Assembly: GCF_039534915.1 (NCBI RefSeq)
Contig: NZ_BAAAWE010000001.1
Span: 6,696,001-6,760,000 of the forward strand
Origin: Streptomyces roseofulvus
Lineage (GTDB): Bacteria > Actinomycetota > Actinomycetes > Streptomycetales > Streptomycetaceae
DNA length: 64,000 bases
Direction of reading: 5' to 3'
The notes under the pieces: model-generated
What the model was told of the DNA's origin: nothing
Databases searched by the model: none
What the model saw: the letters and a program-made list of their open reading frames with translations, nothing else
Shown here: piece by piece, positions 50,400 to 58,305 of the stretch
Layout of the letters: each line of letters begins with the position of its first letter
How positions within the stretch are numbered: the stretch's first letter is position 1
Program-made: the position numbers and the translations under genes

Positions 50400-52043
50400 T
50401 CACGCCCCGGGGGCTCCGGTGGTCCGGAGCGTGCCGTCCTCCAGGCGGAGCCAGCGGTTCACGCCGATGCCGGCGAGGAACCGTTCGTCGTGGCTGACCA
50501 CGAGGAAGGCGCCCCGATAGGACTCGAGCGCGCTCTCCAGCTGACCCACGCTCACGAGGTCGAGGTTGTTGGTCGGCTCGTCGAGCAGCAGCAGCTGCGG
50601 AGCGGGTTCGGCGCACAGCACGCACGCGAGGGTGGCCCGCAGGCGTTCGCCGCCGGAGAGGACGCCGACGGGCAGGTGCGCCCGCGCGCCCCGGAAGAGG
50701 AAGCGCGCCAGCAGGTTCATCCGCTCCGCGTCGGGTCGTTCGGGCGCGAAGGCGGCGAAGTTCTCCGCCACCGTGCGGTCCGGGTCCAGCAGGTCGAGGC
50801 GCTGCGACAGATAGGCGACGCGGCCGTCGCCGCGCTTGATCCGCCCGCCGTCCGGGGCGAGTTCGCCCGTGACGAGGCGCATCAGGGTGGTCTTGCCCGA
50901 GCCGTTGGGGCCGGTCAGCGCGATCCGCTCGGGGCCGCGCACGGACAGGTCGATCCCGTCCCCGGCGAAGACGTCCCGGCCGTCGTGCCGGACCCGCATC
51001 CCCTCGCCGAGGAAGAGGTCGCGTCCGGCGGGGACCTGGGTGTCGGGCAGGTCGAGGACGAGCCGCTGCTCGTCCCGGAGGGCGCGTCCGGCCTCGTCGA
51101 GCCGGGCCTGGGCCTCGCCGACGCGGGAGGCGTGGGTCTGCCCGGCCCGGCCGGCGGACTCCTGGGCGCCCCGCTTCATGTTCCCGGCGAAGATGCGCGG
51201 CAGGCCGGCGTTCTTGAGGTTGCGGGCGGCGTTGCTCGCCCGCCGGTCGGCGCGCTCGCGGGCCTGCTGGAGCTCCCGCTTCTCGCGCTTGAGGTCCTGT
51301 TCCGCGTTGCGCACGTTCTTCTCGGCGACCTCCTGCTCGGCCCGCACCGCCTCCTCGTACGCGGTGAAGTTCCCGCCGTGGAAGCGCAGTCGGGAGGGGC
51401 CGAGCTCGGCGATCCCGTCCATCCGGTCGAGCAGCGCCCGGTCGTGGGCGACGACCAGGAGAAGGCCGTCGAAGTCGGACAGCGCGTCGTAGAGGGTGTG
51501 CCGGGCGTCGCCGTCGAGGTTGTTGGTCGGTTCGTCGAGCAGCAGCACCTCGGGCCGCCTGAGCAGTTGGGCGGCGAGGCCCAGGGAGACGACCTGGCCG
51601 CCGCTGAGGGTGCCGAGGGTGCGGTCGAGGGCGAGCCCGCCGAGACCGAGCCGGTCGAGCTGGGCGCGGGTGCGCTCCTCGATGTCCCAGTCGTCGCCGA
51701 TGGTGGCGAAGTGCTCCTCGCTCACGTCACCGGACTCGACGGCGTCCAGCGCGCGGATCACGGCGGCGACGCCGAGCACGTCGGCGACGGTGAGGTCGCC
51801 GGTCAGGGGGAGGGTCTGCGGCAGATAGCCGAGGGTGCCGCCGACGGAGACCGAGCCGCCGGTGGGCCGCAGCTCGCCGGCGATCAGCTTGAGCAGGGTG
51901 CTCTTCCCGGCGCCGTTGGGCGCGACCAGACCCGTACGGCCGCCGGTCAGGCTGAAGGACAGCTCGTGGAAGACGGGGGCGTCGTCGGGCCAGGAGAAGG
52001 ACAGGTCCGAGCAGACGACGGTGGCGTGGGACGGAGAAGACAT
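50400..52043 (-). CDS. ABC-F family ATPase (ribosome-protection type)
   Basis: 547-residue protein with two ABC nucleotide-binding domains and no membrane part. NBD1 has Walker A APNGAGKST, signature LSGGQ and LLLDEPTNNLD. NBD2 has TGPNGSGKTT, LSGGE and LLLDEPTNNLD. Between them is a charged helical linker (EKNVRNAEQDLKREKRELQQARERADRR), the P-site tRNA interaction motif. ABC-F proteins remove antibiotics from or remodel ribosomes. The ATG at 52043 is preceded by a GAGG; a nine-codon ORF lies 130 bp upstream, suggesting ribosome-mediated attenuation by antibiotics. Confidence 0.9.
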   Translation of the reverse strand: MSSPSHATVVCSDLSFSWPDDAPVFHELSFSLTGGRTGLVAPNGAGKSTLLKLIAGELRPTGGSVSVGGTLGYLPQTLPLTGDLTVADVLGVAAVIRALDAVESGDVSEEHFATIGDDWDIEERTRAQLDRLGLGGLALDRTLGTLSGGQVVSLGLAAQLLRRPEVLLLDEPTNNLDGDARHTLYDALSDFDGLLLVVAHDRALLDRMDGIAELGPSRLRFHGGNFTAYEEAVRAEQEVAEKNVRNAEQDLKREKRELQQARERADRRASNAARNLKNAGLPRIFAGNMKRGAQESAGRAGQTHASRVGEAQARLDEAGRALRDEQRLVLDLPDTQVPAGRDLFLGEGMRVRHDGRDVFAGDGIDLSVRGPERIALTGPNGSGKTTLMRLVTGELAPDGGRIKRGDGRVAYLSQRLDLLDPDRTVAENFAAFAPERPDAERMNLLARFLFRGARAHLPVGVLSGGERLRATLACVLCAEPAPQLLLLDEPTNNLDLVSVGQLESALESYRGAFLVVSHDERFLAGIGVNRWLRLEDGTLRTTGAPGA

Positions 52044-52173
52044 GGAGAAGACCTCGGAGGGAGGGGAGCGGACAGGGCTCCGCCCCGGGCAGACGAAGGG
52101 CAAAGGGGTACGACGGGACGGGCCACTCCGGTGTGCGCTCCTCGGCGCGTCCGGTGGCCGTCAGCTCCGGGTC

Positions 52174-52203
52174 TCACCCGGAGATGTCGTCGTCACCCGC
52201 CAT
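52174..52203 (-). CDS. Nine-codon leader ORF upstream of the ABC-F gene
   Basis: Encodes MAGDDDISG with a GAGGAG ribosome site nine bases before its ATG. Between it and the ABC-F start, complementary imperfect arms (about 52123-52168) can form a long hairpin. This is the layout of drug-responsive attenuators of ABC-F genes. Confidence 0.5.
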   Translation of the reverse strand: MAGDDDISG

Positions 52204-52335
52204 GTCTGCCGCTCCTCGTCAGGGGTCAAGGTCCTTGCCAGCGTAACAGCCGGTCCCGGTGGAGCGCTGGGAATTATCCGCCCGCGCCGGCCGAGCACGG
52301 GCTCGGGTCCGGCACGGGCGGGGCGTCGGCCCGGG

Positions 52336-52659
52336 TCAGGCCCGGGGTGTGTCGGCCGGGTGCGGGTGCGCCTTGGTGAGGGTGCAGACGCCGTCGACGC
52401 ACTGGCGTTCCAGCCGGCCGCGGGAGATGGTCTGCGCGAGGCCGACGGCCCAGCAGGTGGGGCAGCCGCGGAAGGCGATCAGGGCGAGCGGGGCGGCCAG
52501 CAGGCTGACCGGGCCGGTCACCGGGAGCAGGGCGATCGAGCCGGCGATCAGCCCGAAGCCGACGGCCCCGCGCGCCAGATGGCGCGGGACGGACGAGCTG
52601 GCGTAGTCCGGGCCCTGGGCGGGCTTCACGGGGCGGTCGAGGGTGGGTGGGGTGTGCAC
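52336..52659 (-). CDS. Small membrane protein with CPTCW motif
   Basis: 107-residue protein with two adjoining hydrophobic helices (GAVGFGLIAGSIALLPVTGPVSLLAAPLALIAF), then GCPTCWAVGLAQTISRGRLERQCVDGVCTL, a four-cysteine segment that could bind a metal or form disulfides. GTG start with AAGGAG. Conserved in streptomycetes as a hypothetical protein; function not known. Confidence 0.65.
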   Translation of the reverse strand: MHTPPTLDRPVKPAQGPDYASSSVPRHLARGAVGFGLIAGSIALLPVTGPVSLLAAPLALIAFRGCPTCWAVGLAQTISRGRLERQCVDGVCTLTKAHPHPADTPRA

Positions 52660-52741
52660 GGTCGCGGGTCTCCTTCGTCGGGACGAGGATCGAGGTCGAG
52701 AGCGGGGCAGGCCACGGCGCCGGGCGCCGCCTCGGGCGTGG

Positions 52742-53599
52742 TCACGGTCGCTGCCTCGGGTGCTGCTCGGGCGTGGTTTCGGGACCCGCCTGGGGCGTCG
52801 TCCCGGGCTCTGCCTCGGGCGTGGTTTCGGGCTCTGCCCAGGGCTCTGCCCCAGGCGTCGTTCCGGGCGCCGCCCCGGGCGTGGCTCCGGGCGCTGTTCT
52901 GGGCGTTGCTTCGGGCGTCGTTCCGGGTGTGGCTCCGGGCGCTGTCCCGGACGTTGCTCCGGGCCTCGTTCCGAGCGTGTCTCCGGGCGTGGCTCCGGGC
53001 GTCGTTCCGGGCGCGGCCCCGGGCGCGGCCCCCGGCGTCGTTTCGGGCCCCGACTCGGGCGTCGTCAGGGCGAGCCGCAGGGCGGCGCGGGCCCGGTGCA
53101 GGCGGGACTTCATCGCCGCGTTGCTCAGGCCGAGCGCGTGGGCGACGGTCCGGCCCGGCAGGCCCTGCACGTCCCGCATGATCAGGACCTGCCGCTGGTC
53201 ACGGGGGAGGGCGCCGACGGCGGCGGCGATCCGCCGGGCCTCCAGGCGGTGCAGCACCGCCTCCTCGGCGGACGGCTCCGCGGCCGCCTCGGGCCCGGCC
53301 TCCGGCTCCTCGCCCCGCCGGGCGAGCCGGCGGACCTGCCGGAGGCATTCGTTGCGCACGATGCGGAACATCCACGAGGCGAGCGCCCCCGTCGCCCGGA
53401 GGGTGCCGATCTTCCGGTACAGGATGATCAGCGCCTCCTGTGCCGCGTCCTCCGCGTCCTGCGGCGAGGCGCACAGGGACAGCGCGAACTTCCGCACGTG
53501 CGGCTGGGATTCCAGGACGACGGTGGTCAGCGAGGCGACGTCGCCGTCCTGCGCCGCCTTGACCAGCCGCTCGTCGGGCCAGGAGAAGGGTCGGTTCAT
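52742..53599 (-). CDS. ECF sigma factor with long TPG-rich tail
   Basis: 285-residue ECF-type sigma factor. Region 2 contains SLCASPQDAEDAAQEALIILYRKIGTLR and ALASWMFRIVRNECLRQVRR; region 4 contains LPRDQRQVLIMRDVQGLPGRTVAHALGLSNAAMKSRLHRARAAL. The sigma part ends near residue 176. The last 107 residues are a low-complexity T-P-G/A-P-G/E-P repeat with no counterpart in normal ECF factors (about 170-200 aa), possibly a flexible tether or regulatory tail. ATG has a weak GAGGATGAG site. A 29-codon membrane peptide gene precedes it in the same direction. Confidence 0.85.
   Translation of the reverse strand: MNRPFSWPDERLVKAAQDGDVASLTTVVLESQPHVRKFALSLCASPQDAEDAAQEALIILYRKIGTLRATGALASWMFRIVRNECLRQVRRLARRGEEPEAGPEAAAEPSAEEAVLHRLEARRIAAAVGALPRDQRQVLIMRDVQGLPGRTVAHALGLSNAAMKSRLHRARAALRLALTTPESGPETTPGAAPGAAPGTTPGATPGDTLGTRPGATSGTAPGATPGTTPEATPRTAPGATPGAAPGTTPGAEPWAEPETTPEAEPGTTPQAGPETTPEQHPRQRP
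52745..53065 (-). repeat. Degenerate repeat encoding the TPG-rich sigma tail
   Basis: 321 bp of imperfect short repeats (units around GGCGTCGTTCCGGGC on the plus strand) encoding residues 179-285 as TTPGAAPG-like motifs. It also opens long spurious frames on the other strand. Likely prone to slippage and length variation. Confidence 0.75.
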
Positions 53600-53642
53600 G
53601 TGCTCATCCTCGTGGTGTTCCGCGGACTCCGGGCGGGGCCGG

Positions 53643-53732
53643 TCAGGCCCGGCTCCGGTACCGCCGCAGCAGGTGCCAGCTGCACGCGCCGACGAGGACC
53701 GCTCCGACGACGACGAGGGTGGTGACGAGCAT
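53643..53732 (-). CDS. 29-residue membrane peptide
   Basis: MLVTTLVVVGAVLVGACSW then HLLRRYRSRA: one hydrophobic helix and a basic tail. Excellent AAGGAG ribosome site six bases before ATG. It precedes the ECF sigma gene by 43 bp on the same strand, so the two are probably co-transcribed. Could tether or modulate the sigma factor or its anti-sigma; function unknown. Confidence 0.55.
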   Translation of the reverse strand: MLVTTLVVVGAVLVGACSWHLLRRYRSRA

Positions 53733-53863
53733 GGTGTCTCCTTCCGTTGCCCGGCCCGTGCGGCCGGTACGGGGATAGGAGACGGCGGACCCCGAAAAGG
53801 ATTCACCCCCGCCGCGGAGATCTCGCGCGGCGGGGGCGGAGCCCGCCCGGGAGCGCCGGCGGG

Positions 53864-55540
53864 TCAGACCGGCAGGCGCGCCAGCAGGCCCGCGAAGTCC
53901 GTCGACGGCGGCAGTGTCCCGAAGGCGAGGCCCCGGTCGCCGGAGAGGCGGGACGCGCAGAACGCGTCGGCCACCGCCGCCGGCGCGTGCCGGACGAGCA
54001 GCGAGCCCTGGAGGACGAGCGCGGCCCGCTCGGCGACCCGGCGGGCGCGCAGCGGCGCGTCCTCGGTGAGCCGCAGCTCGCCCCGGAGCTCCGTCCAGGC
54101 GGCGTCGAGCCGCCGGTCGGCACCGGACGCCGCCTCGATCTCCGTGCGGAACGCCTCCAGGGCCTCCGGCTCGCGGGCGAGGGCGCGCAGCAGGTCGAGC
54201 GCGGTGACGTTGCCGGAGCCCTCCCAGATGCTGTTGAGCGGGGCCTCGCGGTAGAGGCGGGGCATGCCCGATGCCTCGTCGTAGCCGTTGCCGCCCAGGC
54301 ACTCCAGGGCCTCGGCGACCGCGGCCGGCTGCCGCTTGCAGACCCAGTACTTGCCGACGGCCGTGGCCAGCCGCAGGAAGGCGCGCTCGCGTGCGTCGCC
54401 GAGCCGGGCGCGGTCGGCGGCGCCGGCCAGCCGCAGGCCGAGGGTGGTGGCGGCCTCCGACTCCAGGGCCAGGTCGGCGAGGACGTTCCGCATCAGCGGC
54501 TGGTCGACGAGGCGGGCGCCGAACGCCGAGCGGTGGCGGGCGTGGTGGGCCGCCTGGGCGAGCGCGCCGCGGATGCCGGCGGCGGAGCCGAGCACACAGT
54601 CCAGGCGGGTCATCGTCACCATGTCGATGATGGTCCGCACGCCCTTGCCCTCGGTGCCGACCAGCCAGGCGACCGTGTCGTCGAACTCCGGCTCGCTGCT
54701 GGCGTTGGAGCGGTTGCCGAGCTTGTCCTTGAGCCGCTGGATGCGGAAGGTGTTGCGGCCGCCGTCGGGCAGGACGCGCGGCACGAGGAAGCAGGACAGG
54801 CCGCCGGGCGCCTGCGCGAGGACGAGGAAGAGGTCGTTCATCGGCGCGCTGGTGAACCACTTGTGGCCGCGCAACCGCCAGGTTCCGTCCGGGAGTTCGG
54901 TGGCGGTGGTGGTGTTGGCGCGGACGTCGCTGCCGCCCTGCTTCTCCGTCATGCCCATCCCGGCGAGCAGCCCGCGCTTGCCCGTCGGGATGCGGAGGCC
55001 GGGGTCGTACGTGCGGCTGGTGAGCAGCGGCTCGTACGTCTTGGCGAGGTCGGGGGAGTGGCGCAGCGCCGGGACCACGGCGTACGTCATCGAGACCGGG
55101 CACAGGTGACCCGGTTCCAGCATGCCGGCGAGCATGAAGCCGCCCGCGCGGGCCACGTGGGCACCGGGCCGTTCGTCGGCCCAGGCGGCGCCGGCGATGC
55201 CCTCGCTCACCGACAGGTCCATCAGCCGGTGGTAGGCGGGGTGGAACTCGACCTCGTCGATCCGGTTGCCGTACCGGTCGTGGGTGCGCAGTTCGGGCTC
55301 GTGCCGGTTGGCCTGGTCCGCCCAGTGCTGGGCCTCCTCGCCGGCGACGACCCGGCCGAAGCGGTGCAGGTCCGCCAGGTGCCAGCCGGCGCCCTCGCGC
55401 TCGACGCCTTCGAGCAGCACCGGGTCGGCGGCGGCGTCGTGGCCGGTCAGCGGCGGGGTCTGGTTGGTGACGGCGTGGGTCACGGCGGTGGGATTGCTGC
55501 GGGGCGTGGCGGCGGCGTCGGTGCCGGGGACGGTGGTCAC
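53864..55540 (-). CDS. AidB-like acyl-CoA dehydrogenase
   Basis: 558-residue member of the AidB/large acyl-CoA dehydrogenase group. Visible are the N-terminal NQTPPLTGHDAAADPVLLEGV, GLLAGMGMTEKQGGSDVRANTT, LRGHKWFTSAPMNDLFLVLAQ and TRLDCVLGSAAGIRGAL. The C-terminal AEALECLGGNGYDEASGMPRLYREAPLNSIWEGSGNV contains the catalytic Glu (WEGSGN). AidB binds DNA and is linked to alkylation damage. GTG start with a GGGAG site. A TetR gene lies 85 bp upstream in the same direction and may control it. Confidence 0.88.
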   Translation of the reverse strand: MTTVPGTDAAATPRSNPTAVTHAVTNQTPPLTGHDAAADPVLLEGVEREGAGWHLADLHRFGRVVAGEEAQHWADQANRHEPELRTHDRYGNRIDEVEFHPAYHRLMDLSVSEGIAGAAWADERPGAHVARAGGFMLAGMLEPGHLCPVSMTYAVVPALRHSPDLAKTYEPLLTSRTYDPGLRIPTGKRGLLAGMGMTEKQGGSDVRANTTTATELPDGTWRLRGHKWFTSAPMNDLFLVLAQAPGGLSCFLVPRVLPDGGRNTFRIQRLKDKLGNRSNASSEPEFDDTVAWLVGTEGKGVRTIIDMVTMTRLDCVLGSAAGIRGALAQAAHHARHRSAFGARLVDQPLMRNVLADLALESEAATTLGLRLAGAADRARLGDARERAFLRLATAVGKYWVCKRQPAAVAEALECLGGNGYDEASGMPRLYREAPLNSIWEGSGNVTALDLLRALAREPEALEAFRTEIEAASGADRRLDAAWTELRGELRLTEDAPLRARRVAERAALVLQGSLLVRHAPAAVADAFCASRLSGDRGLAFGTLPPSTDFAGLLARLPV

Positions 55541-55625
55541 GGTGGCGGCTCCCAGGGGCGGGTCGGGCGGGATCGGTACGGGGGTACGGCGCCGGCCGCG
55601 TGCGCCGGCGTACGGCGGCGGGCCG

Positions 55626-56234
55626 CTACGGCACGGGGGCGCCCGCACAGCGCAGGGCCATCGCGGTGAGCTCCGCGAGGAGGGCGTCGGTGGTGGTCGC
55701 GCCGGGGGCGCCGAGCGGGTCGACCAGGACCTCGCCGATCGCGCCGGTGAGCGCCGCGGCGGTGATCTCGCCGTTCTGTTCGGGCAGCACCCCGTCGGCG
55801 ATGCCCTCGCGGACCACGGCGGCGAAGAGCGCGCGGTAGCGGCGCCGGTAGTCGAGCCGCTCGGCGCCGACGGCCGGCTCGGCCGGGGCGGCGAGCAGGG
55901 CGTAGGCGAGTCCGCGGTTCTCCAGGGCCCGGCGCGCGAAGACCTCGATGCCGCGGCTCAGCCGTTCGACCGGGTCGCCGGGGACGGCCAGCACCTCGCC
56001 GAGCACCTCCACCTCGCGTCCGGCGGCACGCCGGAAGACCTCGACGGCGAGCGCCGCCTTGGACGGGAAGTGCTGGTAGACGGAGCCGGCCGCGATCCCG
56101 GCCGCGTCGGCGACCGCCGTCACGGACGCCTGGGCCCAGCCCACCTCGGCGACGACCGCGGTGGCGCGGGCCACCAGGTGCTCCCGGGCGGCTTCGAGGC
56201 GGCGGACCTCGGCGGGGGTCTTGCGGTAGGCCAT
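55626..56234 (-). CDS. TetR-family regulator
   Basis: 202-residue TetR regulator. The helix-turn-helix is ATAVVAEVGWAQASVTAVADAAGIAAGSVYQHFPSKAALAVEVF. The C-terminal ligand domain is AFARRALENRGLAYALLAAPAEP-like, with DYRRRYRALFAAVVREGIADGVL. ATG start; a small dyad lies 9 bp upstream. Divergent from the P450 gene and co-directional with aidB-like, so it may govern either. Confidence 0.87.
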   Translation of the reverse strand: MAYRKTPAEVRRLEAAREHLVARATAVVAEVGWAQASVTAVADAAGIAAGSVYQHFPSKAALAVEVFRRAAGREVEVLGEVLAVPGDPVERLSRGIEVFARRALENRGLAYALLAAPAEPAVGAERLDYRRRYRALFAAVVREGIADGVLPEQNGEITAAALTGAIGEVLVDPLGAPGATTTDALLAELTAMALRCAGAPVP

Positions 56235-56242
56235 GAAAGAAG

Positions 56243-56256
56243 TGAACCACCATTCA
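56243..56256. promoter_or_regulatory. Possible TetR operator
   Basis: TGAACCACCATTCA: TGAA/TTCA half-sites just upstream of the tetR ATG in the tetR-P450 gap. Short, so only suggestive. Confidence 0.35.
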
Positions 56257-56437
56257 GAGTTTCCCGCCACGGTCGCGCCACGACCCGCCGGCCGATCCCC
56301 GCCACCGCCCACTTCGCGCCACGGCCCGGCGTCACGGCCGGAGGCGCGCTGTCGTCCGGCGTCTCCGCGCCCCTACAGTCGAGGGGACCGCGCCACCCGC
56401 ACGCGAGGGCGTGCGGACGCCGAACGGGAGCACCCCC

Positions 56438-57841
56438 GTGGCCCTCCCCGCACCCCACCCCGGCGCCCGTGACACCTCCGCACCGGCGGGCCGGCCCGTC
56501 CCCGAACTCGACCCGGAGCTGGTCGCCCGCCGGCAGGCCGAAGGTGCCGGACTGATCGACCTCCTCGCCCTCGTGCGCGAACGGCTGGGCGGGGTCGGCG
56601 CGTTCCGCCCCGCGCCCCGGGTCGCGCCCACCGTGCTCGTCACCGACCCCGACGCCGTGCGGCACGTCCTCGCCCGCCACCCCGACCGGTACGTCAAGCG
56701 CTCCCACCGTGCCCGCGTCCTCGTCGGCGACGGCGTCCTGTCCGCGTCCGGCGACGCCTGGCAGCGCCAACGCCGCCTGCTCCAGGCGCAGTTCACGGGC
56801 CGAGGCATGCGCAGGTACGAGGAACGGATCGCTGCCGCCGCCCGGGTGACCGCCGTCCGCTGGGAGGCGTACGCCCGCGCCGGGGACGTCGTCGACATCG
56901 GCGAGGAGACGCGCCGCTTCGCCCTCGACACCATCTGGCGCTCCCTGACCGGCCACCCGCTCGACCCGGCCACCGAGGCCGAACTGGCCGCCGTCGCCAC
57001 GGTGGTGGCCGCGCTGCCGAGCCTGCCCGAGGACCGGTTCGCCGCCCAGGCCGCCGTGGCCGCCGACGTCGCCCGGGTCGACGCCGTCGCCGAGCGGGCC
57101 GTCCGGGCCGCCCGGGACGGGGGTGCGGGGCCCGACGGACCCGGCCTGCTGCACGTCCTCGTGGAGGCGTCCGAGAGCCGCCCCGAGTACACCGACCGGC
57201 TGATCCGCGATGAACTCGTCACGCTCCTGGTGGCCGGGCACGAGACCACCGCCACCACCCTGACCTCGCTGTATCTGCTCCTCGACCGGCACCCTGAGGC
57301 CCGCGACCAGGCCCTCGCCGCCGGACCCGACGGCTCACCGGAACGGCGTCAGGCCGTCCAGGCCCTCGTCCACGAGACGCTCCGCCTCTACCCCTCGGCC
57401 TGGATCCTGCCCCGCCACGCCGCCGAGGCCGACACCCTCGCGGGCCACGCGCTGCCCGCCGGCACCGACCTGGTCGTGAGCCCCTACCTGGTCCACCGCG
57501 ATCCCGGGCTCTGGCCGGACCCGGAGCGCTTCGACCCCGGCCGCTTCGCCACCCCCGGCCGCCGCCCGGCGCACCCGGCCGCGTACCTCCCGTTCGGCAT
57601 GGGCCCGCGCGCCTGCCTGGGCCTCCAGTTCGCGCTCCGCGAGTCCGTCGCCCTCCTCGAACTCCTGCTGCCCCGCTTCGTCCCCCGCTTCCGCTCCGTG
57701 CCCGAGAGGACCGCCTACGGGCTCACCGTCCGCCCGGACGGCCCCACGCCGGCGGTCCTCACGGGCGTCGGTCAGCGCAGCACGGAGGAGAAGTTGTCGA
57801 CCTGGATCCAGGTGACCGGGTTGGACGCCTGCGGGCCGTAG
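56438..57841 (+). CDS. Cytochrome P450
   Basis: 467-residue P450: I-helix AGHETTATTLTSLY, ExxR in VHETLRLYPSAW, PERF in DPERFDPGRF and the heme loop LPFGMGPRACLGLQFALRE with the Cys ligand. The LxPSxWxxxR pattern and length resemble the CYP102/CYP110-like fatty-acid or terpene hydroxylase branch rather than short Streptomyces CYP105s. Start taken at GTG 56438 with a CGGGAG site; GTG 56411 is an alternative. The last 23 codons overlap the end of the convergent gene, so its C-terminus may have been extended by stop loss. Confidence 0.88.
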   Translation: MALPAPHPGARDTSAPAGRPVPELDPELVARRQAEGAGLIDLLALVRERLGGVGAFRPAPRVAPTVLVTDPDAVRHVLARHPDRYVKRSHRARVLVGDGVLSASGDAWQRQRRLLQAQFTGRGMRRYEERIAAAARVTAVRWEAYARAGDVVDIGEETRRFALDTIWRSLTGHPLDPATEAELAAVATVVAALPSLPEDRFAAQAAVAADVARVDAVAERAVRAARDGGAGPDGPGLLHVLVEASESRPEYTDRLIRDELVTLLVAGHETTATTLTSLYLLLDRHPEARDQALAAGPDGSPERRQAVQALVHETLRLYPSAWILPRHAAEADTLAGHALPAGTDLVVSPYLVHRDPGLWPDPERFDPGRFATPGRRPAHPAAYLPFGMGPRACLGLQFALRESVALLELLLPRFVPRFRSVPERTAYGLTVRPDGPTPAVLTGVGQRSTEEKLSTWIQVTGLDACGP

Positions 57842-58254
57842 ACCTTGACCACGCCGGCCGTGTTGGCCTCCACGCGGACCGCGTTGATGCCCTGGCTGTT
57901 GTTGCGGGCCACCACGCCGCGGGTCAGCTTCGGCGGGACGATCGTGGCCGGCAGCGTGCCGAGAGTGGCGTCCGCGGTGAAGTTGCAGGTGACGGTGCCG
58001 CGGAACTGGAGGAACTCGGTGCCGGCGAGGCGGATCACCCGGGCCTGGAGCGGAGCGGCGGCGTCGGGGGTGACCCCGGCCGCCGGGGTGATCGCGGTCC
58101 AGTCGACGACGGTCTGGCAGCCGTCGACCGGGTCCACGGCGGCGGCCGGAGTGGCCGTGGCGAGCGGGACGCCGACGGCGGCGACGGGGGCGGCGAGCGC
58201 GGCGGCGAGCAGGGAACGGCGGCTGGCCGACGGCGCGGACGACTGCTGGGTCAT
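57772..58254 (-). CDS. Tat-exported small beta protein sharing a domain with its neighbour
   Basis: 160-residue protein with a Tat-type signal (SASRRSLLAAALAAPVAAVG, cleavage after TPAAA) and one beta-rich domain (VDWTAITPAAG, LAGTEFLQFRGTVTCNF, LPATIVPPKLTRGV, NAVRVEANTAGVVKVYG, VTWIQVDNFS). The same domain, with the same strand order, ends the next gene at 58306. The pair are in tandem, 51 bp apart. Function unknown; the domain may bind a cell-surface glycan or protein. Confidence 0.65.
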   Translation of the reverse strand: MTQQSSAPSASRRSLLAAALAAPVAAVGVPLATATPAAAVDPVDGCQTVVDWTAITPAAGVTPDAAAPLQARVIRLAGTEFLQFRGTVTCNFTADATLGTLPATIVPPKLTRGVVARNNSQGINAVRVEANTAGVVKVYGPQASNPVTWIQVDNFSSVLR

Positions 58255-58305
58255 GAGGAGACTCTCCGGAGAAGAAGTGTGGGGTGAAGGGGGAAGGACG
58301 GGCGG

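Noticed and set aside
51835..54254. Long plus-strand frames over the sigma factor gene
   Set aside because: They arise from the repetitive sigma-tail DNA; their products are periodic Arg/Ala/Ser strings.
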